A stretch of DNA of 64,000 bases from Spinellus fusiger (lineage: Eukaryota; Mucoromycota; Mucoromycetes; Mucorales; Phycomycetaceae). The notes under the pieces were generated by a model. The model was given only the letters and a program-made list of their open reading frames with translations. It searched no databases and was not told the origin of the DNA. Location: assembly GCA_025094145.1 (NCBI GenBank), contig JALLLS010000014.1:496001-560000 (forward strand), written 5' to 3'. The position numbers and the translations under genes were made by a program. This document shows positions 47,742 to 61,171 of the stretch, piece after piece (within the stretch, counting starts at the first letter, position 1; every line of letters begins with the position of its first letter).

Positions 47742-50700
47742 TAAGAATGTGGACAAAGAGCACGAAGAGAAAATGAAAAGCGTAGGTGTAGATAGATGGG
47801 TATAGACAATAGACACTTGTCTACATCGGATCCAAGCACCCTTCATACTCCTCCCTCCCCCATTGAAAATCACTCTCTTCCACTCATTCTTTTTGCAGAC
47901 ATTACCCACATACACTTTCTTTTTGTCACCTCTCCTTTATTTGTTATTGCTGTTTCTACATCTTAACCCTACGTATTCTTAATGATTCTTCTCTTTCTTT
48001 TTATATTACATATTTCTATCTAGTGGTGTATTCTTGTCCCTTTATATATATATACATTCACATGTATATAGTTTAAAACACAAGTATTTACATTATACAA
48101 GCTGTGTCAAGGACTTATACCTTTTTATTTTCTTTCTCTTCTTTACATGTATCACTATTTTTCAATGCTCTATTCTTTATTCAATATGACTTATTTCTCG
48201 TGTGATAACTAATTTTGAAAATTTAAAAAAAAATATTAAAAAAGAAAGAAAGAAAGAGAAATAACAAACAAACACAGGTCATACACCTAAATATATACTT
48301 TTTATCTTGACATTGGATGTCTGTTTTTTCTTGAATAAAGAATCCTTCACTTTCTATACAAATGAAACAAACAAACAACTATAAACTATAAACTACAAGG
48401 TCTCGTCAACATGAAGAGTCTATCCTGTGTAATACTCATCTCTTCAATAAACTCTCAACCTTAATATGTGTCACAGATAGATCATTTTATAATGATGGGC
48501 ATGTCTTTTTCTATAATGAGCAGAAAACATTCACTTGCACCCGTCCTTCATCTCCTATTCTATTCATTGTATAGACTGCCGGTAGTACATTGGCTGCTAA
48601 AGAGATGAGTTGTTTGCCAATCAGAAGAAGAAAGACAAAGACAGAAAGAGAAGAACTCGGTACCTAGAGTGGGGAAGAAATGATGAATGGAATAGAATCA
48701 TCAAGGCATGGACTCTCCTTGATGTAAAAAATTCTTTGAAAGGCCAAAATGGGGCGTAACAGGCATCAATAGAAGGAGAAACATGTCACATTGCCCTTTC
48801 ATAGACATACCCTATAGATCAAATAGACTACTGATAAACAGGTACATTTGTCGCAACAATAAAGAACTCTTGTAGGCGGGAGATACCTCTAGGAAGACAC
48901 GGACCTGATAAGCAGCTACAGGTCACTAGTAGATGGGTTGTACTGCAATGGCTATACAGTATAAGATCACGGGTTCCCATGGTAACAATGTAACATAAGA
49001 AATAAAACCTTTTTTTTTTTTCATTTTTTTTTTCAATTCTTAGCCCACTCAGTTTGTTTCATGATGAGAATTATCTTCTCTTTTTGGTGCTGGCAGTACA
49101 ATACATTATGTATCTTCATATCCCATGTCCTGTTATAATGAAGGATAAAGACCAATAGGATTGAATGGATAGAAATGCTTTGTCTTAATACAAAGAGATA
49201 TGAACATGTTGTTTATAGCCATAGTTGTTATTTCTTATATTGAACTTTATCTTTATTCTTAGCCTAAGATTCTGTGGGCGGCAAATGATTACAACAGTAG
49301 TACTGTTTTGAGCTTTCTGCTTTTCACCTACTGCATGGACTATTTTCCTTATACAATCAAAGTGGACTTTCTACTGAGGGTAAGAATTCACACACAAACA
49401 CACACATACATACATACACACGCACATTGATTCACTCAAACAACGACTTTTGCCTTTTAAGCGATGTTGTGAATTTTCGAGAAAAAAAAAAGGTCTGTGT
49501 AAAGTTGATTATTTTTCTTTATTACAAACAAAGAGATTGTACGGAGAAATAGAATAAGTCTTAGTTTAGAATAGGCTAAACAGCTGAATTTCCAATATGC
49601 AAAAATAAAATAAAAAGCTTTTAAAAGACAATGCATTGAAAGCTAATGACCAGAAAAGAATTCAAGGGTTGCCAATACAATAGTGATCTTCTTTTGTACA
49701 AATCATCAGGGATACTATTTTCATGAATCACATCACTGACGATATGTACACTACAGAACTGAGCGTATTACAGAGGTTAGATTATAATTGAAACTAAGCT
49801 ATCAGGCCACTCTTTTCTACTTTTATTAAAACTTATTTCTGTAGGCTTATTAATGAAAAAAAATGTCATTATAGCTTTAATTTTGTATAATGAATCTAAC
49901 TTTTCCAATAATAATATGTGTGCATACTCCTTGAGATGGAGAGAAAAGATAAAGACACTTGTCAATACAGCTTCATTATTTGCTATCTGTCATAGAGTGC
50001 TGTGCAAAAAAAAAAAAAGACCTTATAAATGCCTATACCCATAGTTGGAAATAAGCACATGCTCTTTATCATGATGATAGCAGTAAATAATAACTCTTTC
50101 CATGTTGGAAATAATTAAATCTTACAGATGCTATCAAAGATCTATAGTTATGCCTTCATGGATGTCATACAGTAGCTGTGTTCCGAATTTTATGAGGAAT
50201 AATCGGTGACATACATTCTTGTGTAGTCATTTCAAATCTGATCATATCGGCTCCGAGGTAAATAGGTGTAAAGATTGAGATTATCAATTAGACAACGTAA
50301 TATCCATATTGTTTTTATTAGCATTCAATAATGAACAGGTGAATTGAATCTAAAGCATTAGAGAAATCACTATTGAGTGTATCTGCTTTCCAGGTGTATG
50401 TCAGAGTATCACATTACTAAATAGAATCCGAAAGCATAACCAACTTATTCTGAATAGGAAATGTAGAGCAGCTTGTACAATGAGAGTAGTTGTTTTAATC
50501 ATTTTCAATTAAGACTTGTTAGGAAAACTGATATTTAGATAATCGACAAAAACAAATCAAATGTCTGTGGGTTTACTAGAGATACCATCAAAAAACAATA
50601 TTGGAAACATCTTCCCTGTTGATGGACATTCTATTTTATTTGAGATGAATCGTATTCAGAGTAAGGGCACAATGACAAGCAAAAATTAATATACTAAATT

Positions 50701-53080
50701 TGGCATCAACTTTTCTTTTTTCAGATACATCTTAGAACTTTTCTGACTTTTAAGCAATACTATTCATGCCTTTATACGGTGTTATAAAGCACGCAACACG
50801 ACTCTTCCTAAAATAGCTTAAATACTGAATCCACAGTTTACAAAAATAGACTAATGGTAAATAGGAATGCTTACTCAGAAACTGTTGGCCAATAATGCCT
50901 ATTGCTTTAGCTATTGCTATTTAAGGGTATGTCACGGAAGTAACGGACATTATGTTTTAGTAGAATAGAACAAATCTTTTATAAAAAAAATGGACTCTAT
51001 TGAAGATAAAGCATGGAAAACATAATAATAAAGAAAATAGTTTGCTATGCATTGAATTAAGACCATTCTTCTGTTACCTAGTAACGTAGTGAATCATCCT
51101 TTATACACTTATTGAAAAAGAAAAAGAAAAAGAAAACACAGTGCTCATCATGTACTATGCTACACCATCCTTCTACACTACAAGCCATCGATCACCTATT
51201 AAAAAGGAGATTACCAAATGATATTTTGTGATTTTTTCCTATCTGACTTGTACTTGATAGGGATTGAACTCCTCTATATTTCCTAGAACGGTTAGAGAGC
51301 CTGTTACTTTGATCATAGATTTGTTTCATACAAAAAAAAACAATCAACATTTTTTGAAAGTAGAATACAATGGTGAATACTATCTCTTAAACAATTGACT
51401 TTAATGTTAATCAAAAGAATGGTCAATGTATCGCTAAAACAAATTCAAAATAATTGTTTTATTTTTATTCCTTTCATTATTTCATCTCTACCAGCCCATT
51501 GTCGTGTTATGCTTTATTATTTTTAGCTCACTTTATGATATTGATTTTCATCTTTTAATGTGTAGTAAATGAAAAAAAGTGTCTAATTCATTAAATGAAT
51601 CGTGCTTGTTGTTATACTTTTTTTTTAAAAAAAAAAAAAGGTAGATGAAGTTTAAAACTTGTTTTCCTTTATGATTTTCCGACTTCCCCCAGTAAAATAA
51701 ATTCAGATTTTGATATTATAATCAGACTGAGCGCTGATGTTTAATGAATTGAATTGAATCGAATTTTAAAAGATATATAGTTTAACATAAGGTTTTATAT
51801 TTATAAATATATATCATATTGGGGCTTATACAACCACCTTTTCCATTCCAATTTTGTGGTGATTACTGTTATCTAGCTCCATTTCTCCAGCATTTCTTAT
51901 TTTCCTGGTCCTACTATATACCACTTCTGGATCAACTTAAAACCCGCTGGCAATCTCTTATTATTACTACTGCTGTCAATAAACCTAAAGTCGTATAAGT
52001 TGAACTAACCATAGTATTATTATAAAGATATAACCAGGGGCTTGGTCTTTATCTGGCAAGATGAATACTGTACCAAGTGAATGAGGCTTATTACTATCTC
52101 TAATCTTTATTCAATCTTATTCTCGATAAGAATAAGCACAATGGAATTAACTATTAACATTTAATATTACTAGAAGCTGAAGACAGAAGTTTGAAACAAT
52201 CAATCAATAGTACCATATTTAAGTTATCAACTATGCATGAGTCCTCCCTGAAGAGATAGGATGTGTCATGCTTAGAACTATATCACTGAATAATAGACTC
52301 TTGGATACAGCTCTTTAGTCTTCTACTATTATTTTCACTCTTTCGAGACAGTCAATTGTCTGATCTTCCAGTGTAGCTGAATCAAATAAACTTTAGAACT
52401 AGAGTCTATATAAGAAAAAGAAATGAACTGAACCCCTAGTAACTCTTGCTAAATCTTTCTAAACCATTTATAGACATAGTCAAGTATCTATAGGATACCT
52501 TGAGTTTTTTTTTAAGAAGAAAGAAGAGGTATTGAAATGGGAAATTCAACTCATGTCTCTACAGGTCCGAAGATCACATCAAAGGAAAACTTTGGTAATG
52601 TCCCATGTCAGCCAAAATCTTTTCATAACAAACCCGAACCCTGAGAAGCTATTTTTGTACTCGTACTCAGACATTGACTCATACCATAGCTAATGCAGTT
52701 GTGCCTAAGGTTGTTTTGATCGTTGAGATAAGTAATTTGTTTTTATGCTAATTTTCTAATAGCAATCAGTCTCAATTTGTCTTGTGCAAGCCCCACTTGA
52801 ATTCATTTCTATTTATGCTTTAATGATGAACATAGCACAACAGATTAGTGCTTTTTCAATAAAGTGATCCGTAGAAAGTATAATGCATTTTCAATGTCCG
52901 GGATGCCTTTTTTAGATTACGAATGTGTATAGATGACTGGTCTTGTTTTTTATTATGACCTTTTTATACAATGTCTTCCTTATTTTAAACTGTTGGAATA
53001 TTTCAAGAGACATTTTTATTTTTATTTATTTATGATTTATGAAAACATAGAGAACTATGGCCTGACTATTCATATTGCAT
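47742..53080. other. 5.3-kb AT-rich gene desert
   Basis: I find no exon series or domain. There are A/T homopolymers, a CACACATACATA run near 49393 and AT-rich microsatellites. The only longish frames (49777-50044) are AT-driven and overlap on both strands. It borders the transposon cluster. Confidence 0.5.
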
Positions 53081-53234
53081 AGGTTCATTGTGAACAACAG
53101 GTCTAATGCTGGTGCTTGTCGTAGGCTGAATATTCCACCCTCCACCGTGTGGAGAATATTGAAGCACTTTCACAAGACAGGTGCTGTGTAGGTTGCACCA
53201 AAGAGTGGAAAGAGAAAACTTAAGAGATTATAGA
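53081..53234 (+). pseudogene. Tc1/mariner transposase N-terminal relic
   Basis: The frame reads RFIVNNRSNAGACRRLNIPP, then STVWRILKHFHKTGAV, a stop, then VAPKSGKRK. This is the helix-turn-helix and linker order of Tc1-like transposases (alternation of L-N-P-STV-I, then F-TG-V and SGR). A stop interrupts it and no DDE part follows. No terminal repeats were found. Confidence 0.55.
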
Positions 53235-53873
53235 AGCCAAAGTAATTTTAATGAAGATGAATGAAAATTCATATTATTCTAAGACTCCCTTATTAAGGTG
53301 ATAATAATGCATAGCATCATGGCTAGACCAGATAGGTTTCTTAGGGAAACAGGCCAATATTTTTGCAGACTGATTATTACGCCCATTATCAAGAACACAC
53401 ACACACACACAATTTAAAAAAAAACCTTAAGGGTTCATGATCAGCTTTATTAGACTTTCAATTTTAGATATAAGCCCATGATGAGTAATAAAAACAAGTG
53501 TATGGTAATACAGTTAGATACAAACTTATTCTCATAGAGTATGACCCATTGAAGGATAAAAAGTCATAAAATAACAAACAAACAAAAAGACATAAAAACA
53601 CAATTCAAATTGTTGTCCCAAAATTCGGATATATTTTAATAATTTTTTTCATAGTTTGAAGAATATTTACAAAAAAAAAAAAAAAAGGCAGATTACATCA
53701 GAAGATGATCACTGAAAACTATCTTGGGTCTTGAACAAGGTGGATGTTCAAAGGCTTTACCAATACCTTTATTTCTAGCACAAAGTAGTAATATCAAACT
53801 GTCACTGATACTAAATTAGCTACACAAAATACCAAATGATTTTGTAATTTAAACATCTAGATTACTACAGTTT

Positions 53874-54385
53874 AAAGTATTTTTATTTTTTGGGTGTGGT
53901 TTGCTATTCGCGCATTGGGCATATCAGCCACTTTATGAGAACTTTTGTAAAATAAATGAGAATGAACATAGAACCACTTCAAATACAAAAGTGAAAAAAA
54001 TAATGCAAAGAGAGAGGAAAGAGAAAGAAAAGAGAATATAAAACCTCAAATGATGAAAAATGATGAAAGGTGGGAAGTGATGATAAAATGATAATTATGA
54101 ATAGACATCCAAAAGGCCATAAAGTCAACAAGGAAAACATGGCACCAAAAAGATAACCGTCATCCTGTGGCGATTCAAAATCCAACGAGGGATACCTAAA
54201 GCAACTTGGACAATCCTGAGGACATAAATACAGCAACCACACTAGCAGCTTCTGGCTTTGCTAAACGGGCTAAGAGTGGGTGGTAGAGGAGAGATCGGAG
54301 GAGAAGTGAGGATAAAGAGATTGTTGCTGAAGGAGTCTTTGCACTCTATGGCGGCGTTGGCGTTCCCGCTCAACACACCCATCAA
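53874..54385 (-). mobile_element. LINE-type retroelement 3' end, inverted copy
   Basis: About 512 bp are the near-exact reverse complement of 57650-58161. It holds the same 87-aa C-terminal frame (53979-54242), whose translation is identical to the other copy, with the zinc-finger-like CPQDCPSC segment. On this strand the element ends with ...AAAATAAAAATACTTT at 53874. It looks like a 5'-truncated LINE insertion in the opposite direction from the larger copy. Sequence identity falls only near the inner end. Confidence 0.8.
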
Positions 54386-54394
54386 TTCAAATAT

Positions 54395-55763
54395 ACAGTG
54401 GCCTTCAAAATAATAAGGAAAATTTTTTATGTCCCGGTATGCTTCTGTAATAGAAAATACTTATTCTTTGTCATAAAAACACACATTAAACACACAGTAA
54501 AGACCTGAAAATTGTATAAAGTATAACAAAAGGTCAACAAAATAATAAATACAAGTTTATTGGGTGGAAAACTTCAATATTTGGTGTTTTCACCCTTGGC
54601 CTCAATGACAGCCTTGCATCTCCGCCCCATGCTGGCAATGAGGGTGTCTGTAGTATCTTTGGGAATATTCTCTCAATCTTTTAACAAGAGCACCTCCAAA
54701 TCTTTTAGAATACTTGTTGAGGTCATTCTCTTTCTGATGGCTTTGTCCAGCTCCTCCCATAAATGCTCTATGGGGTTGATGTCGGGGCTTTGTGAGGGCC
54801 ACCCCTCCATAGTGACAATGCTTTCTTGTGCCTTCCACAGCCTGGACTCTTTACTCTTGTGGCAGCTGGCATTGTTCTCTTGAAGAACATAATCAATCTA
54901 TGGATTCATTGCCTTGAGTCGAGCCAGCTCAGGGCAGTAGTTATTCTTTAAGATTTCAATGTATCCTCTACTGTCTATACTGCCCTTCACAGGCACCAAC
55001 CTTCCAACACCTTCACCAGAGAAAGAACCCCACACCATTACACTACCACCACCAAACTTCACGGTGGGCTTCAAATTATCTGGTAGTAGCCCCTCCTTCT
55101 TCCTGCACACCACTCTGTTACGGTTGTTGGTCCTCATCAGTTGGTACTTTGACTCATCGGACCAGATGACTGTCTTGCAGTCTTCCTCAGTCCAATGGAG
55201 GTGGGTCTTAGCCCAAGCAAGTCTCAACTTCTTGTGTTTAATAGTGAGAGAAGGTTTCTTAACCACCCTGAAAGAAAATAGGCCAAGCTTCTTCATCAAT
55301 TTTCTAAAAGTGTTCATGGACACTTGGGTGGTCATCTGCTTGTGAAGCTGATCTATTGTCTGGAATGAATCCCTTCCCACTTCGCGAATGATCTCTCTCT
55401 CTCTTCTCTCTCATTAAGAATGGGCTTGCACCCAGTACTCTTCTTGGCCTTGAAGCAACCATTTTCTTTGTATTTCTTTACGATACGGGAAATAGACTGC
55501 TTACTAACTCCAAACCTAGCAGAAATGGCAGCATGAGTGGTCCCATTGACAGTGGCCTCGTGAACGATGAGACAATGATTATAGTCTTCACTATTTATTT
55601 TTTCCTGTTTCCAAGAGGTTTTTTGGTTTATTCGGTGGTATTAGATATAGTAGACATTAGAGTGAAGAAGCGATAAATGAATAATGTTTAATTAAAAATA
55701 AAATTTCAAGGATAAAATTATGGTCTGAATTTGAAATCTTCCTTATTATTTTGAAAGCTACTG
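54395..55763 (-). mobile_element. Tc1/mariner DNA transposon, inactivated
   Basis: This 1.37-kb element lies between TA dinucleotides (54393-54394 and 55764-55765). Its terminal inverted repeats of about 25 bp have two mismatches (CAGTGGCCTTCAAAATAATA and CAGTAGCTTTCAAAATAATA). It carries a minus-strand transposase relic at about 55590-54574. The relic has an HTH (AAISARFGVSKQSISRIVKK), a DDE core with WSDES, KFGGGSVMVWGSF and DINPIEHLWEEL, and the conserved end. A frameshift sits in an AGAG run near 55395, stops lie near 54898 and 54680, and the second catalytic Asp is replaced (QENNA instead of the expected acidic-DNA form). It sits between two LINE pieces. Confidence 0.88.
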
Positions 55764-55765
55764 TA

Positions 55766-58161
55766 CAATAAAAAAAGAGCAGAATGACCCTAGTAACTAT
55801 CGGCCTATTAGCTTGACATCGGTGTTTCGTAAGCTCTTAGAAAGATGTATAGCTGGGGAGCTCCTTTTGATCATGCCTGCACTGGATATGGATTAAGGTG
55901 GATTTCGCGCTCATCGTGGAACTCGAGACTAGGCCCTCTGTCACCACAAACTTATGGGGTTGTACGCTGCCCAAGGATCAGGAGGGCAAGATCCAAAACC
56001 TCCAGTCGTCGTCTTCCTAGACATTAAAGCTGCATATGATAGTATGGAAAGCTCTGTCATATGGGAGTTGCTGATGCCCTTTGTGTCTCAGCCGTTGCTC
56101 TTGCTACTACATAATTTGCTTGATGACATTGTGGTGAATATGATTCTGAAAAATGTAGCATCCCGGGACATTTTACCTAAACAAGGAGTCTTACTGGGTA
56201 GTATTCTTTCTCCATTTCTTTATTCTATTTTCATTGATACTCTTCCACATTTCTTGAGGTTTGCTTCGGTATCCCCAATACTGGTTGGTATGTACCCACC
56301 TACCATGGGACGGTCCATTTATCTCTGTGCTCGAAACCCTTTCTCTTTTGCTTCCCCACAGGCAACTGTTCACACATTGCTTGACGAGTTACAGAATTCC
56401 CTTCACAATCCTTTTCCTACTTCTACAGTTTCGGATGACTCTTCTGAGTCGTCAGATTCCTCTTACAGTCCGTCCCATGTCACTGTTACTTGGGCTACTG
56501 TGAATTGTTTGTTGTATGCTGATGATGTGGCTCTTATGGGCTGCCCAGAAGATATACATCGAATGCTGGCACTTGCCGAAATTCACTTGACTCTCTTTGG
56601 CTACAAATGGAGTCTCTCCAAATGTGAAGTACTCAATGCCCTGGCCAATGTGCCGTTTTATCTCTATGGCAACGAGCTTCCAACCTGTGATACTTTCAGG
56701 TACCTTGGTATCCCCTTTTCACGTCAAGGTATTAACCAAGACGCACTTTTCTCACAATCACAAGTCAAGGCAATTTCATTAATGCAAAAGTTGAGAGGAA
56801 TGGGTGTAAACATGTATGGTTTTGAGATTATAGCAGCCCTAAGAGCATATACTGTTTTTGTTCGGCCTATTCTTAAGTGTGGGTTGGCTATTTGTAATGT
56901 CAATAGACTAGGCATCTGCTTGCTACAAATATGCCAGTCTGCTTGTTTGAGACTTTGTCTTGGAGATACAGCCTGGTCTTCATATAATTACTCAATATCT
57001 TTAAATAAAATTATGTTTTTTCTAGCACTTATTTTTTTTAATAACTAAAAGACAATTTTTATATTTAAAGTTAGAAAAATGATCTTGAACTTGGAAATTT
57101 ATCTGTATACCAGGTCATTGATCATTTAAACAATTTAATGATATGAAGTTTTAATAGTGATCTTAGATAATGTGCTATGATTTTTTAACCTTTTTTCATA
57201 TATTTTATAAAATAATAATAATAGTAGAATGTTAAGATATTCTTTGATTGATAAAATTATTGCTGTAATTCAAGACACCAACACTCCCTCTGGTTAGATC
57301 TGCTACTGCTAGGTTTGGAACGATTCAAGTTGCTCAATTAGCCGCCCTCCCTAACATATACTTTCGTTTTATTTATCTGCAAGCCAAATTTGCTGAGCGC
57401 GCAACTACCCTTCCTGAAGACACCCTCCTCTGGTGCCTTGTCCCTCAGATTGAAGCACCCCAGAGTGAAGCCAGATGGATTAAACTGTGTGGCAATGTAC
57501 TCTGGCAAAACTTTCAAAGAATAGGACGGGCTCATAACCCTCCTAAATATCCATTAAAAATAGCTTATCTTGAACGTCTTCAAAGTGAAATTACTAGTCT
57601 AGTGCGTGATAAGAATCTACTAGTGACGGTAGCTTACTCATTGAGACTACTGATAGATGTGTTGAGTGGGAACATCAACGCCGCCATAGAGTGCAAAGAC
57701 TCCTTCAGCAACAATCTCTTTATCCTCACTTCTCCTCCGATCTCTCCTCTACCACCCACTCTTAGCCCGTTTAGCAAAGCCAGAAGCTGCTAGTGTGGTT
57801 GCTGTATTTATGTCCTCAGGATTGTCCAAGTTGCTTTAGGTATCCCTCGTTGGATTTTGAATCGCCACAGGATGACGGTTATCTTTTTGGTGCCATGTTT
57901 TCCTTGTTGACTTTATGGCCTTTTGGATGTCTATTCATAATTATCATTTTATCATCACTTCCCACCTTTCATCATTTTTCATCATTTGAGGTTTTATATT
58001 CTCTTTTCTTTCTCTTTCCTCTCTCTTTGCATTATTTTTTTCACTTTTGTATTTGAAGTGGTTCTATGTTCATTCTCATTTATTTTACAAAAGTTCTCAT
58101 AAAGTGGCTGATATGCCCAATGCGCGAATAGCAAACCACACCCAAAAAATAAAAATACTTT
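55766..58161 (+). mobile_element. LINE-type non-LTR retrotransposon, 5'-truncated and interrupted
   Basis: Coding relics run from NDPSNYRPISLTSVF (RT finger), through FLDIKAAYDS (motif A), LLYADDVALM (YADD catalytic motif) and YLGIPF, to a C-terminal zinc-finger-like segment with CPQDCPSC. The longest frame is 55954-57048 (364 aa). Stops lie upstream of it, and a 250-bp AT-rich stretch at about 57010-57270 interrupts the region after the thumb. The element begins abruptly at the Tc1 border with no endonuclease domain and ends with an A/T-rich tail at 58161. It is dead as it stands, but the 3' 512 bp match the inverted copy almost exactly. Confidence 0.88.
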
Positions 58162-58508
58162 GAGCTGTATATTTGAATTATATTTCTAAAGAATTCTCAA
58201 ATTTATAGTCATAAAAAGGTAAAATAGAATAAAGAATCAAACTATCCAGACACTTCAAAAACATACTTCATTCTACAGACCACTTTAAAAATATAAAATA
58301 TTATAATGATTGATAATTGAATAAAATAATTAGAATTATTTAAATTAAGATGAAAGCGACTATATTTATATCTACATATTAAAATGCTTAGGATATATTT
58401 AAGGTCGAATAAATTCTCTCAAGAATTGTATGAGACCAGAGGAAACAAAATAGGAATAAATGTGCTTTATCTTCTTTTTATTAAAACCCAGAGCGATTAT
58501 TCAGAGTA

Positions 58509-59775
58509 CAGTCACACCCAATTGAATTTAATACTTGCCTAAATTTTAATTAAAAAAAGCTTTTTTTTTTGCATAATACTCTTATTCTTTCCAAATAGTG
58601 TTAAACCAACACACTATGTCAGATACATTTTCAGAAACATAAACTCGTGGAGAATATAATAAAACAGAAGATAAAAAGCTATGGGGCATTTATTACCAGT
58701 TTATGGCTGGATTAAAATTGACTGTCACTGCAAACGTAGTTGAGATGAAAAAGCCCACAGATCAAAATAGTATCAGAAACATCAAAGAACGTGGGTCACC
58801 ATTGGGTTTAAAGAGTCACGGAATATATATAAAGCCAGTGAGAGGGACCTCAGACACCTGGAAAAGGTCATTAGAAAGGACCCATTTGCCTCATAATCAG
58901 CTGAAATTAGGAATATTGAAGTTTGAGGTTGATGTATGTAGAAACACCATTATCAGCTACTGCAATCAGTTAGAGTTTGGATCTTTTTCTCCAGCTCACA
59001 AGCCAGCCTTGACTGAGAAACATAAGAAGAAATGTCTTTGTTGGGCTAAGGAACATGTCAATTGGACGAACGACCAGTGGAAAGGCGTCGTCTGGTCTGA
59101 TGAGTCCAGGTACACCATGAAAGGGAACAATGGAAGTGCCCGTGTAATCAGAAAAGTTGGAGAAAGGTATGATCCTAATCATATTGTTCCAACAACAAAG
59201 TTTGGTGGCGGAGGGGTCATGCTTTGGAGCTGTTTTTGGGCGGGCGGATTTGGCCCATGAGTCTTTGTTGATGGCACTGTAAACCAAGACGAATATATCA
59301 AGATTTTGGCTGGTGAGTTCCATCCTTGGTTTATGGAATTACATTAGAAAGAGGACAATGAGGCTCTGTTACAATAAAAGAGTGCTAGTTGTCATACTGG
59401 GGCCTATGCCAGATGGTGGAAAGAGACGCATCAAATTAGGGGCTTTGAGTACTGGCCCGCACAAAGTCCTGACTTAAACCCAATTGAACACGTCTGGTGG
59501 GCCTTGGAAAGACGAATTGAGGAAAGAAGGGTATCTATTACCAATGTTGAAAGTTTGAAGGCTCTACTTGTAGAGGAGTGGGAGAGAGTTGGTGTTGAAC
59601 CTGCATAACAATAAATTCAAAGTATGACAGATAGATGTCAGGCAGTTATTGATGCTAAAGGAGGCCATACAAAATATTTATTTTATTATTAGTATTTTAT
59701 TTTCTATAATTAAAGATGTTGAGCCTTGGTATGCTTAAGTTTGAAGCGTCTATATTAAATGTGGAGTGTTTTATC
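58509..59775 (+). mobile_element. second Tc1/mariner element, degenerate
   Basis: Transposase relic from about 58703. After a poorly preserved HTH region it shows KKKCLCWAKEHVNWTNDQW, WSDESRY, FGGGGVMLW, then after stops DLNPIEHVWWALERR and the final QAVIDAKGGHTKY. The first catalytic Asp and the last pair are present, but the middle Asp block is lost (only SASCH remains) and several stops occur. The left end is tentatively TA plus CAGTCACACCC at 58509. The right end is estimated, since the terminal repeats have diverged. Confidence 0.7.
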
Positions 59776-59827
59776 TAATGTTGAACATATCCTAAATATT
59801 TCGTCCTGATATTTATTTTCAAAAGTA

Positions 59828-61171
59828 AAGTGACCCGACAAATGTAATCGATGGTTTCAAATTCCAGGCAATTCTTATACCAAAAATAATGAGCATTATT
59901 CTTTTTTTCTTAATAACAATTCTTTTTCTCTAATGTCTGACTCAACCAACACTGTGAGCATCCTCACTAAGACCACCAAGATGTATGGGAAATAGACAAG
60001 CCTCAAGACTCGTTCAGCCATTCTCCATGAGGTGCTGAACATGAACAACACTCTGGCCGAGACATCTCGTATGTTTAATGTTCCTCCCACCACTGTAGGA
60101 GATATTGTGAGACACCTCAAGAAGATAGGCTTGGTATTAATTTCTCTTAAGAGTGACCAACGAAGAAATTTGGACGACAGGGCTCTCCGGTGGTTGAGAA
60201 GAACAGTGGTCAGTGATTCACAACAGACCAAGGAAGCCATTAGGGCAAGCATGGCCATCAAGGTATCAGACAAGACTCTGAGGAGGTACCTTGATGAAAT
60301 AGGGCTTCCACTCTTTCAGTCCAGTGGTGACGCCTCCTCTCACCAAGAAACATGGAGGCAAGGCTCCAGTGGGCCCATGAGCACGTTGGTTGGACCCATG
60401 AGCAGTGGCAGGGGGTCGTCTGGTCCGATGAGTCCAGAGTAGAGCTGATGAGCTATGACAGGGGCTTAAAAATAATCAGGTAGCCTAGTACAGCCTTTGA
60501 TTCTAAGAAAGTCATGGAGACAACGAAGCTTGGATGTGGTGGAGTGATGGTATGGGGCTGTTTCAGTGAGGAGGATGTTGGGAGATGGATCGTAGTGAAG
60601 GGTAAGATAAACTCCGACAAGTACATTGATGTATTGGGAGATGTCTACTGCTATGAACTCGAGCGTCTCTCTCCTAAACCCTGGAGTCAGTTACCACCTG
60701 CAGGAGAACAATGCTAGACCCCATACGTGGAAGGCAGCAAAGAGTGTGGAAACTCTTCCTTACTGGCCCTTAGAATACTGATCTCAATCCAATTGAGCAT
60801 CTATGGGCCCACCTCAAGAAGGTTATTAGGAAGGACAGGATGGTGTATACCACCAAACAGAGGTTGGAGGCGGCTCTGATCCTGGAATGGGGCAAAATAT
60901 CGAAGGAAGTTACAGACACTATCATTGCCAGCATGGGGCAAGGATGCCAGGCCGTCATTGATGCCAAGGGTGGCTACAGTGGCTATTAATTAGCCTTGTA
61001 ATAAAACTTATTTTATGTATTTTAAACACTCTTCTATGTATTTATTGAAAGTTTTATGTCTTTAGCTAATGAATTCATGAAGTAATAACACTATTAAGAT
61101 AAAGTATGAATCCAAAAAAAAAAAAAGGAAATCTACATTTAAAACCATCGATTATATTTGTCGGGTCACTT
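59828..61171 (+). mobile_element. third Tc1/mariner element with well-kept terminal repeats
   Basis: 1344 bp between TA dinucleotides (59826-59827 and 61172-61173). Terminal repeats of about 29 bp, starting AAGTGACCCGACAAAT, differ at one position. The transposase relic (about 59935-60990) has the HTH (LAETSRMFNVPPTTVGDIV), LDDRALRWLRR, WSDES with frame changes around it, GCGGVMVWGCF, and later LQENNARPH where the second catalytic Asp should be. The end (GARMPGRH in another frame) is disrupted by frameshifts. It differs from the two other copies in sequence, so it is a separate family. Confidence 0.88.

Noticed and set aside
49777..50044. Overlapping frames of about 62 aa on both strands
   Set aside because: AT-rich composition, no motif and no splice support.
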